DNA of 64,000 nucleotides from Bacteroides sedimenti (GTDB taxonomy: Bacteria; Bacteroidota; Bacteroidia; Bacteroidales; Bacteroidaceae): contig NZ_AP028055.1 in the NCBI RefSeq assembly GCF_040365225.1, positions 3,472,001-3,536,000 of the forward strand. Direction: 5' to 3'. The notes under the pieces were generated by a model, which worked only from the letters and a program-made list of their open reading frames with translations, did not search any database and was not told where the DNA came from. Positions 52,695 through 62,079 of this stretch are shown in pieces (position 1 is the stretch's first letter; each line of letters begins with the position of its first letter). The position numbers were made by a program, and so were the translations under genes.

Positions 52695-53243
52695 CTATTC
52701 CTCTTTGTTTGAGAAAATAGAGAAATTCACGCTACCATAAACACGTCGTTCCAGAAAGTGTGGATCATCTTCGAAATTGTTCTCCTTTCCATGCTCCAGC
52801 ACCAGTATTCCATCATCTTTTAATAGTCCTTTTTCAAATATAATGCGAGGAATGTCATTTAGATTGGGTAATGCGTAAGGAGGATCTGCAAAAATAAGAT
52901 CAAACTTCTCACGAGATGAACCGATAAATTTGAATACGTCGCCGCGGATGGGAATACATTTGTCAGTCTTCACTGTTTCCATCACCTTGCATATAAATGC
53001 ATAATGAGCAGGGTCTTTCTCTACGGAGATAACCTTGTCGCATCCGCGTGAAACCAACTCGATGCTGATGCTACCGGTTCCGGCAAAGAGATCGAGCGCT
53101 GTAATGCCTTCCTCAAAATCTACGTAATTATTGCAAAGAACATTGAAAATGTTTTCTTTAGCAAAATCGGTAGTTGGCCTTGCCTTGAACGACTTAGGCA
53201 CATCAAACCTTCTTCTTTTATATATTCCGCTTATAACTCGCAT
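52695..53243 (-). CDS. rsmD: 16S rRNA (guanine966-N2)-methyltransferase
   Basis: 182 aa. RsmD hallmarks: MRVISGIYKRRRF start, RPTTDFAKENIFN, ALDLFAGTGSISIE (SAM site), and the catalytic FADPPYALP motif. It methylates G966 of 16S rRNA in assembled 30S particles. It has its own -7 element. Confidence 0.95.
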   Translation of the reverse strand: MRVISGIYKRRRFDVPKSFKARPTTDFAKENIFNVLCNNYVDFEEGITALDLFAGTGSISIELVSRGCDKVISVEKDPAHYAFICKVMETVKTDKCIPIRGDVFKFIGSSREKFDLIFADPPYALPNLNDIPRIIFEKGLLKDDGILVLEHGKENNFEDDPHFLERRVYGSVNFSIFSNKEE

Positions 53244-53605
53244 AAGTGTGTTAATTGTTGTATTTAACAGTTTTGAGATGATTTCCTCTTTGGCACAAAG
53301 GTATATATAATTTTTTTATATTCTGAATCACTCATTCGCTTTTCATTTTTAGTTTAATGGATATTCCGAATTATTAGATTCTTGGTTTATATTCGTTAGT
53401 TCTGAATTCGTTTTATACTGATTTTATTATTTCTAGGCAGACTACATTTGTTGAATAGCCGATTTTAGATTCATTACAGTGTTTTGAAATTCCTTTTTAA
53501 CATAGCTAACATTTAGATTAAATATTAAAAGATTTAGCTGAAAAAGTTTTGTTCCTTTCACATAATTTTCGAATTTTACACCCGCGCTGTTAATTGAGAA
53601 TCGTT
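53244..53605. other. intergenic between rsmD and ECF sigma gene
   Basis: 362 bp. The rsmD end has the element at 53296-53303. The remaining ~300 bp is AT-rich and should carry the promoter of the sigma gene, but the only near match (TAATTTTC at about 53562) lacks the final G. No gene seen. Confidence 0.5.
53296..53303 (-). promoter_or_regulatory. -7 element for rsmD
   Basis: TACCTTTG on the minus strand, 53 bp upstream of the rsmD ATG. Confidence 0.5.
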
Positions 53606-54157
53606 ATGGATGAAACATTTTTAGTACGACAATTAAAAGAAGGAAATCAACTTGCATTCAATAATCTTTATAAGATTTATAGTGCAAAAGCATTTGCATT
53701 GTCATTTAAATACCTTTGCAATAAAGAACTTGCTGAGGATGCAGTTCAGAATCTATTTATGAAAATATGGATCAAGCGTGAAGATTTGGATGAAGATAAA
53801 CCAATCAACCGATTCATTTTTACTGTCCTGAAGAATGACTTGTTGAATATCCTACGCGATACTAAGAATGATATATTTGTACTTGATGATTGTCTGGAAT
53901 TTCTTAATTATCTTGATGAAGAGACAAGCTACCAGGAATTAGAGCAGGAACAATTTGAAATGATACATAAAGCCATCGAGCAATTATCTCCTCAAAGGAA
54001 AAAAATCTTCGCCATGAAGATATCCGGTAAATACTCTAATCAGGAGATTGCCGATTTACTCCATTTATCTGTTAATACCATTAAGTTTCAATATTGCCAG
54101 TCAATAAAGCAGATTAAAACATTGATTAGAGAATATGCAATTATGCTTCTGATGTAA
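53606..54157 (+). CDS. ECF RNA polymerase sigma factor
   Basis: 183 aa from the ATG at 53606 (a TTG four codons earlier also in frame). Region 2 is FNNLYKIYSAKAFALSFKYL with ELAEDAVQNLFMKIW; region 4 is LSPQRKKIFAMKISGKYSNQEIADLL with the helix NTIKFQYCQSIKQIK (in parts). This is the FecI-like group that pairs with FecR and STN-type SusC proteins. It is expected to transcribe the downstream locus when the FecR partner releases it. Confidence 0.95.
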   Translation: MDETFLVRQLKEGNQLAFNNLYKIYSAKAFALSFKYLCNKELAEDAVQNLFMKIWIKREDLDEDKPINRFIFTVLKNDLLNILRDTKNDIFVLDDCLEFLNYLDEETSYQELEQEQFEMIHKAIEQLSPQRKKIFAMKISGKYSNQEIADLLHLSVNTIKFQYCQSIKQIKTLIREYAIMLLM

Positions 54158-54258
54158 TAGCAAAGATAAATAGCCACATTTTATATCTTTCCTTATTTTT
54201 TTAAAAAAAATCATTTTTCATATAATACTTTTTGCCGGGCACTGTGTATTATATAAAA

Positions 54259-55212
54259 ATGGTTAATCATATGCATATTAAGAATACACACAAAAATGCA
54301 GACCCGGAAATTATTAATTATATTTCTGAGCACATAGACAATGATATTGATTGTTTACTGGAAGATAAGCCATTGAACATGGGTGATCGTAAAGTTCCAG
54401 AGTTCGATGAATACAAAGTATATCAGAATATACTTAATGAAGTAAACAAAAGAAAGAAACGGAAAATTTGGCCGGCTGTCAGATGGGCTTGCGCAATTGC
54501 ATTACTTCTGTTCAACATCAGTTACTTTACTTATCAATATGTGATAGACTATAAACCAGTTTATCAGGAGGTTTATGCATCAAAAGGAGAAAAACTTGTA
54601 GTTCTCTTAGCCGATGGAAGCCGTGTGTGGTTAAATGCTGATTCAAAACTAGTTTATCCGGATAAATTTGGAGGAGATGAACGAAAAGTATCACTTGTCG
54701 GAGAAGCCTATTTTGAAATCAAGAAGAATTCGAAAATGCCTTTCATCGTATCGGCCGATGAGATGCGAATAAAGGTTACCGGAACAAAATTTAATGTTTC
54801 AGCTTATCCTTCTGACAAAGATATTACAGCTACACTCGACGAAGGAAAAATAAGCATTGGCTCCAGTCAAAATAATTCTTCTTTGCTTGAAATGTTTCCG
54901 GGACAGACTGCTGTTTATGAAAGAGAGAGTAATAAATGCAAAATCAGAACGAATGAATACTACAAGGAGGATTCCAACTGGAAAGAGAATCGCCTGGCGT
55001 TCCGGAATACGTCGTTGCAGGATGTGCTGAATGTGCTTTCCAGACAGTTTAACGTAACATTCAGTGTGAATGATACACAAATAAAATCCTTCACTTATAC
55101 TTTCGTCTCTAAGAATAATGATCTTGGTAATATTTTGGAAACAATTGAATCTATTACGCCTGTTCAATTTAAGAAAACTTCGGACGGAGTGTATATAGCC
55201 AGAAGAAAATGA
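54259..55212 (+). CDS. FecR family anti-sigma factor
   Basis: 317 aa from ATG at 54259 (ATG 54271 also possible). A cytoplasmic ~70-residue part is followed by one membrane helix (about 72-90, WACAIALLLFNISYFTY). The periplasmic FecR domain starts at EVYASKGEKLVVLLADGSRVWLN and includes GEAYFEIKKN and VTGTKFNVSAYP. The C-terminus is a DUF4974 domain (FRNTSLQDVLNVLSRQFNVTF), similar to a secretin/TonB N-terminal fold. It relays the signal from the SusC STN domain to the sigma factor. Confidence 0.94.
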   Translation: MVNHMHIKNTHKNADPEIINYISEHIDNDIDCLLEDKPLNMGDRKVPEFDEYKVYQNILNEVNKRKKRKIWPAVRWACAIALLLFNISYFTYQYVIDYKPVYQEVYASKGEKLVVLLADGSRVWLNADSKLVYPDKFGGDERKVSLVGEAYFEIKKNSKMPFIVSADEMRIKVTGTKFNVSAYPSDKDITATLDEGKISIGSSQNNSSLLEMFPGQTAVYERESNKCKIRTNEYYKEDSNWKENRLAFRNTSLQDVLNVLSRQFNVTFSVNDTQIKSFTYTFVSKNNDLGNILETIESITPVQFKKTSDGVYIARRK

Positions 55213-55245
55213 GAATAAACTAATCAATAAATAAAAATCTATTTT

Positions 55246-58200
55246 ATGAGAAAAAAACAACAGTTTTCATTTGCCAGAAAATGGCTAATGATTGGCGCTA
55301 TATGTTTTAGCATTCCCATTGCAGCATATTCGCAACAACAGAAAGTTTCAGCAAATATTCACAATCGAACCTTAAAAGAGGCTATCCAGCTGCTTAGTAA
55401 GCAAACTTCAATGAACGTTGCTTATAGTAAAGAATTTGTTGATACAGATAAAAATGTCAATCTTAAAGTAAAGAATGTAACATTGGAAGAGGCTTTAAAC
55501 CTACTCCTGAAAAACACAAATATAGGGTTTCGTTTCCTTGATAATAGCATTCTTCTTTTTAATAAGAATGAACAAAAATCTCCTGTAAAAACTGAAAAAA
55601 AAGAGATATCAATACATGGTAAAGTCGTAGATAAGGCTACCGGAGAGCCCATTATAGGTTCAACTGTTGGAGTGGCTGGCATGTCAGCATGTACAATAAC
55701 CGACGTAAATGGAGACTACTCACTCAAAGTTGCCGAAGGGAGCACCTTGCTTTTCTCTTTTATAGGTTATACAGAGGCCAGGCACGTTGTTAATCGTTCA
55801 GGATCTCTCGATATAGCACTAACAGAAAATACAGTTCAGCTAAACGATGTAGTGGTTGTTGGTTATGGAGTTCAAAAGAAGGTAAATCTGACGGGAGCTG
55901 TGGCAGCAGTAAAAGGCAGTGAACTGGAAAACCGCCCGATAACAAATGCCACTTCCGGATTACAAGGTTTATTACCTGGTGTAACTATTACCAATAACAG
56001 TGGCCAGCCGGGAGCAAATTCAACTTCTATAATTGTTCGTGGTATAAGCACGATTAATAGCAATACTTCACCATTAATTCTTATAGACGGTGTTGCTGGT
56101 GGTGATATTAACCTGATTAACCCTGATGATATTGAATCTGTTTCGGTTTTAAAGGATGCAGCATCATCTTCTATTTATGGTGCCAGAGCAGCGAATGGGG
56201 TTATTCTTATTACTACCAAGCAAGGGGCTAAAAAGGATAAAACTACTGTTAGTTATAGTGGTTATGTTGGTTTTCAGTCTCCAACTTCTTTACCCGAGTT
56301 AGTGAATGGTAGAGAATATATGGATCTGGAAAATGAAGCCCGTCTGGCTGCCGGCTTCGGTAAAGTTTATCAAGAAGATGCCTACAATGATTATGATAAT
56401 GGTACTGATCCGAATAACTATTCCAACACCAATTGGATTGATGCAATTTACAAGAAGAGAGCTCTACAAACCAATCATAACATTAGCGTGAAAGGTGGTA
56501 CAGAGAAAGCATCTTATTTCATGTCATATGGTTATCTTGACCAGGAAGGCTTGATCGTTGGAGATGGATATAATTCAAAAAGACACAATGCCCGTATTAA
56601 TGTGGATACCGAGGCTTTCAACCGGTTGAAACTGAATGCCAATGTCAGCTTTGTGGATTATTATCGCAACGATTGTGGCGGAAGCGGAACTTCTGGTGTA
56701 TTTCGTCTGGCACAACGTATATCTCCACTTATCCCAATCTATTGGAAAAAGCAGGCAGATGATGGAACATGGGTTGACTCGGATGTTTTTTCGAGCGCTT
56801 CAGTAAAGAATCCGGTTGATGTTGCTTATAACTCTGGATATAGTAAAAGAAATTCCAGAACGTTAAACGGTATTATGAATGCTTCTCTGAAAATTATCGA
56901 AGGATTAAATATTAGTGGACAATATGCAGCAAACTATTATGTGAGAGACATCAATAGTTGGTCTCCCAAAATGCCTAAGTATTTTTCAGATTTTACTGAA
57001 GATCCTGGAAATATTAACCTGAAAAACCAAGTATCAAAATCATATTTCAATACTTTGACTCAGACTTTGAATGCTCAGATTAACTATGATGCCTCACTGG
57101 GTAAACATCATTTCAAAACTTTGGCTGGTTTTTCTCAGGAATGGTCATACACAAACACACTTTCAGCTTCTCGTAAACAGGTTTTGCTGGACGGAGTAGA
57201 AGTGATTGACGGAGGAACGGAAGATATCATTAATGGAGGAACAGCATACGACTGGGCACTTCGCTCATATTTTGGACGTATTAACTATGATTTTGCTGAA
57301 AAATACCTGTTCGAAGCAAATATCCGTGCAGATGGAACTTCTCGTTTCGCTCCCGAAAACCGTTGGGGATACTTTCCGTCTTTTTCTGCCGGATGGCGTT
57401 TTACAGAAGAAGAGTTCATGAAGTTTGTAAAACCTGTGATGGATTCTGGTAAAATCCGTGTTTCATGGGGAGAGCTGGGTAACCAGAATATCAGTGATGA
57501 TTATTATCCTTATCTCACAGCAATTGAGCAGGTAGATAAAGCTTATCCTATAGGTAATCAGTCGAATGTGGGATATAAACAAACGTTCTTTGGTAATTCT
57601 AAGATAAAATGGGAGACTATTCGCATGTTCAATGTCGGAGTTGATTTTACTTTTTTCGGGAATCGTCTGAATGCAACGTTTGATTGGTACAAGAAAGAAA
57701 ATATTGATGCTTTGGTACGTCCCATTTATCCATCATTGATAGGTATTGCAAGTACAAGCCATTTGCCATTAGAGAATATTGGGGCAATTGAGAATAAAGG
57801 TTGGGAGTTGTCATTGGCATGGCGTGACAGGGTAGGAGATATTACTTATTCTGCAATGTTTAACATCTTCGATTCACGCAATAAGATAACCGATCTGGGA
57901 AACAGTGCACCGATACTTGAAAACAATCTGCGTAGAGTAGGTAGCCCGATTAATGCTTATTACGGATACCTGACTGATGGGCTAGTTCAGATTTCTGATT
58001 TTGAAGGACAAAATGAACAGGGGAAATATATCAATCCTAAATTTGCAATGATGAGTGCCTATACAAACATCATTCAGCCGGGTGATGTAAAATATCGTGA
58101 TATCAGCGGAAAAGATGGAGTACCTGATGGAATAATTGATAATTATGATAAAGTGGAATTTGGTGACCCATATCCAAGATATAATTATTCATTCAAAGGT

Positions 58201-58647
58201 GATATAGGATGGAAAGGGTTCGACCTCTCCTTTTATTTGCAGGGAGTTGGAAAAGTTAGCGGATATCTGACTGAAGAGGCGCGTCATTGTTTTATTAATG
58301 ATTACTCTGTTCCAAAAAAATCGCATCTGGACCGTTGGACTCCCAACAATCCCGGCGCAAGTTATCCGAGAATGTACTATGCTCAGACACACAATATGGA
58401 GTTTTCGGATTATTGGCTAGAAGATGCCTCTTATCTGAGACTGAAGAATCTTCAGGTAGGATATTCGTTTCCGAAGTCAATGCTGAAAAAAATGCAAATC
58501 AGTAAATTAAGAGCTTATATTTCTATGGATAACCTGTTCACCATAACCAACTATTTCAGTGGATTTGATCCTGAAGTACGTGAAACAGCTGGTGATGCAT
58601 ATCCTCAGGTAAAAACGTATGTTCTTGGTTTAAATGTTACATTCTAA
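55246..58647 (+). CDS. SusC/RagA family TonB-linked outer-membrane protein with STN domain
   Basis: 1133 aa with a long signal peptide (about 30 residues, ending AAYSQ). An STN domain (35-110) marks sigma/anti-sigma signalling. A carboxypeptidase-like domain follows (IHGKVVDKATGEPIIGSTVG), then the SusC plug (DVVVVGYGVQKKVNLTGAV, ITNNSGQPGANS) and the barrel, ending VLGLNVTF. It forms the import channel with SusD, 12 bp downstream. Confidence 0.97.
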   Translation: MRKKQQFSFARKWLMIGAICFSIPIAAYSQQQKVSANIHNRTLKEAIQLLSKQTSMNVAYSKEFVDTDKNVNLKVKNVTLEEALNLLLKNTNIGFRFLDNSILLFNKNEQKSPVKTEKKEISIHGKVVDKATGEPIIGSTVGVAGMSACTITDVNGDYSLKVAEGSTLLFSFIGYTEARHVVNRSGSLDIALTENTVQLNDVVVVGYGVQKKVNLTGAVAAVKGSELENRPITNATSGLQGLLPGVTITNNSGQPGANSTSIIVRGISTINSNTSPLILIDGVAGGDINLINPDDIESVSVLKDAASSSIYGARAANGVILITTKQGAKKDKTTVSYSGYVGFQSPTSLPELVNGREYMDLENEARLAAGFGKVYQEDAYNDYDNGTDPNNYSNTNWIDAIYKKRALQTNHNISVKGGTEKASYFMSYGYLDQEGLIVGDGYNSKRHNARINVDTEAFNRLKLNANVSFVDYYRNDCGGSGTSGVFRLAQRISPLIPIYWKKQADDGTWVDSDVFSSASVKNPVDVAYNSGYSKRNSRTLNGIMNASLKIIEGLNISGQYAANYYVRDINSWSPKMPKYFSDFTEDPGNINLKNQVSKSYFNTLTQTLNAQINYDASLGKHHFKTLAGFSQEWSYTNTLSASRKQVLLDGVEVIDGGTEDIINGGTAYDWALRSYFGRINYDFAEKYLFEANIRADGTSRFAPENRWGYFPSFSAGWRFTEEEFMKFVKPVMDSGKIRVSWGELGNQNISDDYYPYLTAIEQVDKAYPIGNQSNVGYKQTFFGNSKIKWETIRMFNVGVDFTFFGNRLNATFDWYKKENIDALVRPIYPSLIGIASTSHLPLENIGAIENKGWELSLAWRDRVGDITYSAMFNIFDSRNKITDLGNSAPILENNLRRVGSPINAYYGYLTDGLVQISDFEGQNEQGKYINPKFAMMSAYTNIIQPGDVKYRDISGKDGVPDGIIDNYDKVEFGDPYPRYNYSFKGDIGWKGFDLSFYLQGVGKVSGYLTEEARHCFINDYSVPKKSHLDRWTPNNPGASYPRMYYAQTHNMEFSDYWLEDASYLRLKNLQVGYSFPKSMLKKMQISKLRAYISMDNLFTITNYFSGFDPEVRETAGDAYPQVKTYVLGLNVTF

Positions 58648-58659
58648 TCTTATCACACA

Positions 58660-60411
58660 ATGAAAAAATTAATAAGTAAACAATATTATATAGTGCTGCT
58701 AAGTACCCTACTTTTGTCAGCCTCATCCTGCAATGATAGTTTCCTGGATAAATATCCCTATGACCAGGTAACACATGCAACTTATTGGAAATCAGAAGAA
58801 CAGTTAAAGAAAGCTCTTTATCCCTGTTACGAAGGGCTGCGTTATGACCAGATTATCAATATGGGAGAAGCTTGCGCAGATAATGTTGTATGGGGTGCTG
58901 TTACATCCGGACTGAATAAAGTATCTGGAGGAAAACATACAGCTTTGGATAGTTTTCCTTTCTACACATATTGGTCTAATATATATGAGAACATCTTTAA
59001 TTGTAACAACTTTTTGGACCATTATAATGAGGCTAAAATACCTCAGGATGTAAAGGATGTATACGCAGCTGAAGTAAAGGTGATCCGTGCACTGCAATAC
59101 TTCTGGCTGACTTCATTGTGGAGAGATGTTCCGATGCTTGATCATGTGGTTACTCCAGATGAGGCTTATTTGCCTCAAACAAAAAAGGATGTGATCATTG
59201 ACTGGATTATGAAAGACCTTGACTGGGCTGCAGAGAAATTAGGAAAAAATATTCAGAAAGGAGAAAACGTTGGTCGTATAGACCGTTGGGGTGCTTTAGC
59301 TATGAAGGCGCGTATTGCTTTACAAAACGAAATGTGGGATGTAGCAGCAACTGCAGCTAAGGAAATAATGGATAACAGTCCTTACGGATTGTGGGATTAT
59401 GAGAAAGTGTATCATCTGGAAGGAAACTCAGAAACAAATCCGGCCAACAATGAAGCAATCATTTTCAGTCTTTATAAAGATCAGGTTCGTATGAACAATC
59501 TGACCAATTATACCTGTAATCCGGATGACTATATGAGATTGAATCCAGGAAAAACATTGGTTGATTCTTACTTATGTATTGATGGCAAACCTGCTGTAAC
59601 CGGACTGGAATATTATAAAAGGACTGATGTTACGACTTCATCTCTTTACACTTATCCGGAACAACATTATGCAGATTATTTTAAGAACAGAGATCCTCGT
59701 ATGCATATGACACTTTATTGTCCGGGAGATCAATGGCCGGGAGGTGATGATGGCGATTTAGATAAAGTTGCCAACCCAATATTACAGTTGCCTCGTTTTG
59801 AACCACTACAACGCGACCGTAGAGGAGCTAATAGTCGTACAGGATTTTATTTCAAAAAATACAATTCTCCATCTCTTGCCGGGCAGGTTGATAAGGACCA
59901 TAATAACATTAATGTAATCCGTTATCCTGAAGTGTTGCTTATTTACGCAGAAGCCATGTTCAATAAGCAGGGAAAAACATTGACTCAGGAACAGATTGAT
60001 ATCACAATCAACAAGCTGCGTAACCGGGTTGGTATGCACCCAATGAAACTGGATGAACTGAAAGCATGGAATCTTGATCTAGAAACTGAAATAAGGCGTG
60101 AACGTCGTATAGAAATGTCGTTTGATGGCATGCGCTATTTTGATATCCTTCGTTGGAAAGAAGGTTTCCGTTTTGGTCGTGCTATTACAGGACCTAGCTT
60201 ACGTGTATGTTTGAATGATCTGGGAAAAACTCCTTATGTAGATGGTAATGGCAATCCGATTGTTGATGAATTCGGAGATATTGTCTTTGATGCTTCTACT
60301 GCAGAAGGTGGTGCCCGCAATTTCGATCCCAAGAAACATTACATATGGCCTATACCTGATAAAGAAATGACAAAGAACCCGAATTTGAAACAAAACCCTG
60401 AGTGGTTATAA
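58660..60411 (+). CDS. SusD/RagB family nutrient-binding lipoprotein
   Basis: 583 aa with a lipoprotein signal peptide (cleavage before Cys in SASSCNDSFLDKYP). It has the SusD helical start, YWKSEEQLKKALYPCY, and the C-terminal RRERRIEMSFDGMRYFDILRW (in parts), PIPDKEMTKNPNL motif. It binds ligand at the cell surface and hands it to the SusC partner. Ligand unknown; the neighbours hint at a phosphodiester-containing compound. Confidence 0.96.
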   Translation: MKKLISKQYYIVLLSTLLLSASSCNDSFLDKYPYDQVTHATYWKSEEQLKKALYPCYEGLRYDQIINMGEACADNVVWGAVTSGLNKVSGGKHTALDSFPFYTYWSNIYENIFNCNNFLDHYNEAKIPQDVKDVYAAEVKVIRALQYFWLTSLWRDVPMLDHVVTPDEAYLPQTKKDVIIDWIMKDLDWAAEKLGKNIQKGENVGRIDRWGALAMKARIALQNEMWDVAATAAKEIMDNSPYGLWDYEKVYHLEGNSETNPANNEAIIFSLYKDQVRMNNLTNYTCNPDDYMRLNPGKTLVDSYLCIDGKPAVTGLEYYKRTDVTTSSLYTYPEQHYADYFKNRDPRMHMTLYCPGDQWPGGDDGDLDKVANPILQLPRFEPLQRDRRGANSRTGFYFKKYNSPSLAGQVDKDHNNINVIRYPEVLLIYAEAMFNKQGKTLTQEQIDITINKLRNRVGMHPMKLDELKAWNLDLETEIRRERRIEMSFDGMRYFDILRWKEGFRFGRAITGPSLRVCLNDLGKTPYVDGNGNPIVDEFGDIVFDASTAEGGARNFDPKKHYIWPIPDKEMTKNPNLKQNPEWL

Positions 60412-60424
60412 ATATTAATAGGAA

Positions 60425-61279
60425 ATGAGGCTGATCAAATGTCTTATGATGATTTTCTGCATGACATTCGTGTCATGCGGAAAATCGGATAACAATACCC
60501 CCTTTGACCCGGGATGGGGAAATGGTGCTGATGATTCTCCTGTAGAGAAGGTTAGTATCGTGACTTATAACATAAGGCATTGTTCTGCTTATATTATAGG
60601 AGATACTGATGGACCGATTGATGTTTCGGGCATTAGTCGTTCATTAAAATCGTTACAGGCTGATGTTGTCTTTCTACAGGAAGTTGACAAGAACACAACC
60701 CGCAGTGGAAAAGATCTGGACGAAGCAGCCAAAATAGCAGAATTGGCCGGTTTTCCCTATTATCATTTTTATAAAGCACAAGATTATCAGGGAGGTGAAT
60801 ATGGACTGGCAATACTCTCCCGTTTTAACCTTACAGGAATCGAACAGTATGATTTACCACGGGTAGAGGTTGAGGGAACCTATGTTGGTTATTCAATCCT
60901 TGCTAAAGCGGTTGTTTCGATAAATGGGAAACGGATAGTGCTTGCAACAACTCATCTTGCTACTACAGCAGAAAATAGGGTAGAACAAATGCCAGTAATA
61001 AATGAGAAACTTTCATCTATCAAGGATCTTGTGATTTTGGGAGGAGATTTTAATGCAACCCCATCAAATTCCACAATAAATACTCTGGATAGCTATGGAT
61101 TTGTTAGAAGTGGTAAGGACAAGAATTATTATACAATACCCTCTAATGCTCCTAATAGAGAAATTGATTATATATGTTTTAAACCGGGAGATAAAGTACA
61201 GATAATAGAACATAAGGTATTTGGTGAGATGACAATATCAGATCATCTGCCTGTAAGAGTTACCTTTAAAATGATTTAA
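60425..61279 (+). CDS. endonuclease/exonuclease/phosphatase (EEP) family lipoprotein
   Basis: 284 aa. The signal peptide ends in TFVSCGK, so it is probably lipid-anchored. The EEP core is complete: VTYNIRH, LQEVDKNTTRSG (metal-binding Glu), TTHLAT, GGDFNATPSN, IDYICF and SDHLPVRV. EEP enzymes cut phosphodiesters or phosphomonoesters (DNase I, sphingomyelinase and inositol phosphatase types); the substrate is not shown by the motifs. It is 13 bp after susD and 7 bp before a paralogue. Confidence 0.9.
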   Translation: MRLIKCLMMIFCMTFVSCGKSDNNTPFDPGWGNGADDSPVEKVSIVTYNIRHCSAYIIGDTDGPIDVSGISRSLKSLQADVVFLQEVDKNTTRSGKDLDEAAKIAELAGFPYYHFYKAQDYQGGEYGLAILSRFNLTGIEQYDLPRVEVEGTYVGYSILAKAVVSINGKRIVLATTHLATTAENRVEQMPVINEKLSSIKDLVILGGDFNATPSNSTINTLDSYGFVRSGKDKNYYTIPSNAPNREIDYICFKPGDKVQIIEHKVFGEMTISDHLPVRVTFKMI

Positions 61280-61286
61280 TAGACTA

Positions 61287-62078
61287 ATGAAAAAGATTCT
61301 AGCAATAATAATGATATTTCTGCCCCTTGTTCTGATTAATGCGCAAGATAAAAAAGCTGAAGGGCCAAGGAGAATAAAAGTAATGACTTACAATCTGCGT
61401 TTTGGAGAACTCTCTTCTTTAGAGCAGATTGCAGAGCATATTAAGGCATTTAATCCCGATTTTGTGGCGTTGCAGGAGGTGGATGTTAAAACCTTCCGCG
61501 AAAGGGCACCCAAGCAAAACGGAAAAGATTTTATTGGTGAACTGGCCTTTCGTACAGGAATGTTAGGACTTTATGGAAAGTCTATATATTATAAAGATGG
61601 GTATTACGGAATTGGAATCCTTTCTAAATATCCCTATATAAAAGTTCAGAAAGTAATGTTGCCCCGACCAGAAGAAAAAGAACAGAGAGTGATGCTATAT
61701 GCCGACTTTGAGTTTTCACCGACCGATACCCTGACTTTTGCTTGTACGCATCTTGATTATTTTTCAGCTGAAACTAGGCAGAAGCAGGCAGCATTTATTA
61801 ACAATATCCTCTTAAAATCAACTTATCCGGTGATTTTAGGTGGTGATTTTAATGCTCAGCCCGATAGCCCTGAAATAAAGAAAGAAATGTCAGCCTGGAG
61901 TATGTTGACAAATAACGATTTCTCAATACCTGCTTGGAAGCCCGAGGCAAAGATTGACTATATTTTCGGATATCCCAAAAAGCATTGGAAAGTTGTACGT
62001 ACACAGACTATACAATCGTCACTTAGCGATCATCTGCCAATTATTACTGAAATGGAAATTGTTAATGACAATAAATAA
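61287..62078 (+). CDS. secreted EEP family hydrolase
   Basis: 263 aa with a cleavable signal peptide (about 20 residues, ending LINAQ). Motifs MTYNLRFG, LQEVDVKTF, CTHLDYF, GGDFNAQPDS, IDYIFGY and SDHLPIIT are complete. It is closely similar in layout to the preceding gene, so gene duplication is likely. It is separated from the next gene by one base. Confidence 0.92.
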   Translation: MKKILAIIMIFLPLVLINAQDKKAEGPRRIKVMTYNLRFGELSSLEQIAEHIKAFNPDFVALQEVDVKTFRERAPKQNGKDFIGELAFRTGMLGLYGKSIYYKDGYYGIGILSKYPYIKVQKVMLPRPEEKEQRVMLYADFEFSPTDTLTFACTHLDYFSAETRQKQAAFINNILLKSTYPVILGGDFNAQPDSPEIKKEMSAWSMLTNNDFSIPAWKPEAKIDYIFGYPKKHWKVVRTQTIQSSLSDHLPIITEMEIVNDNK

Positions 62079-62079
62079 T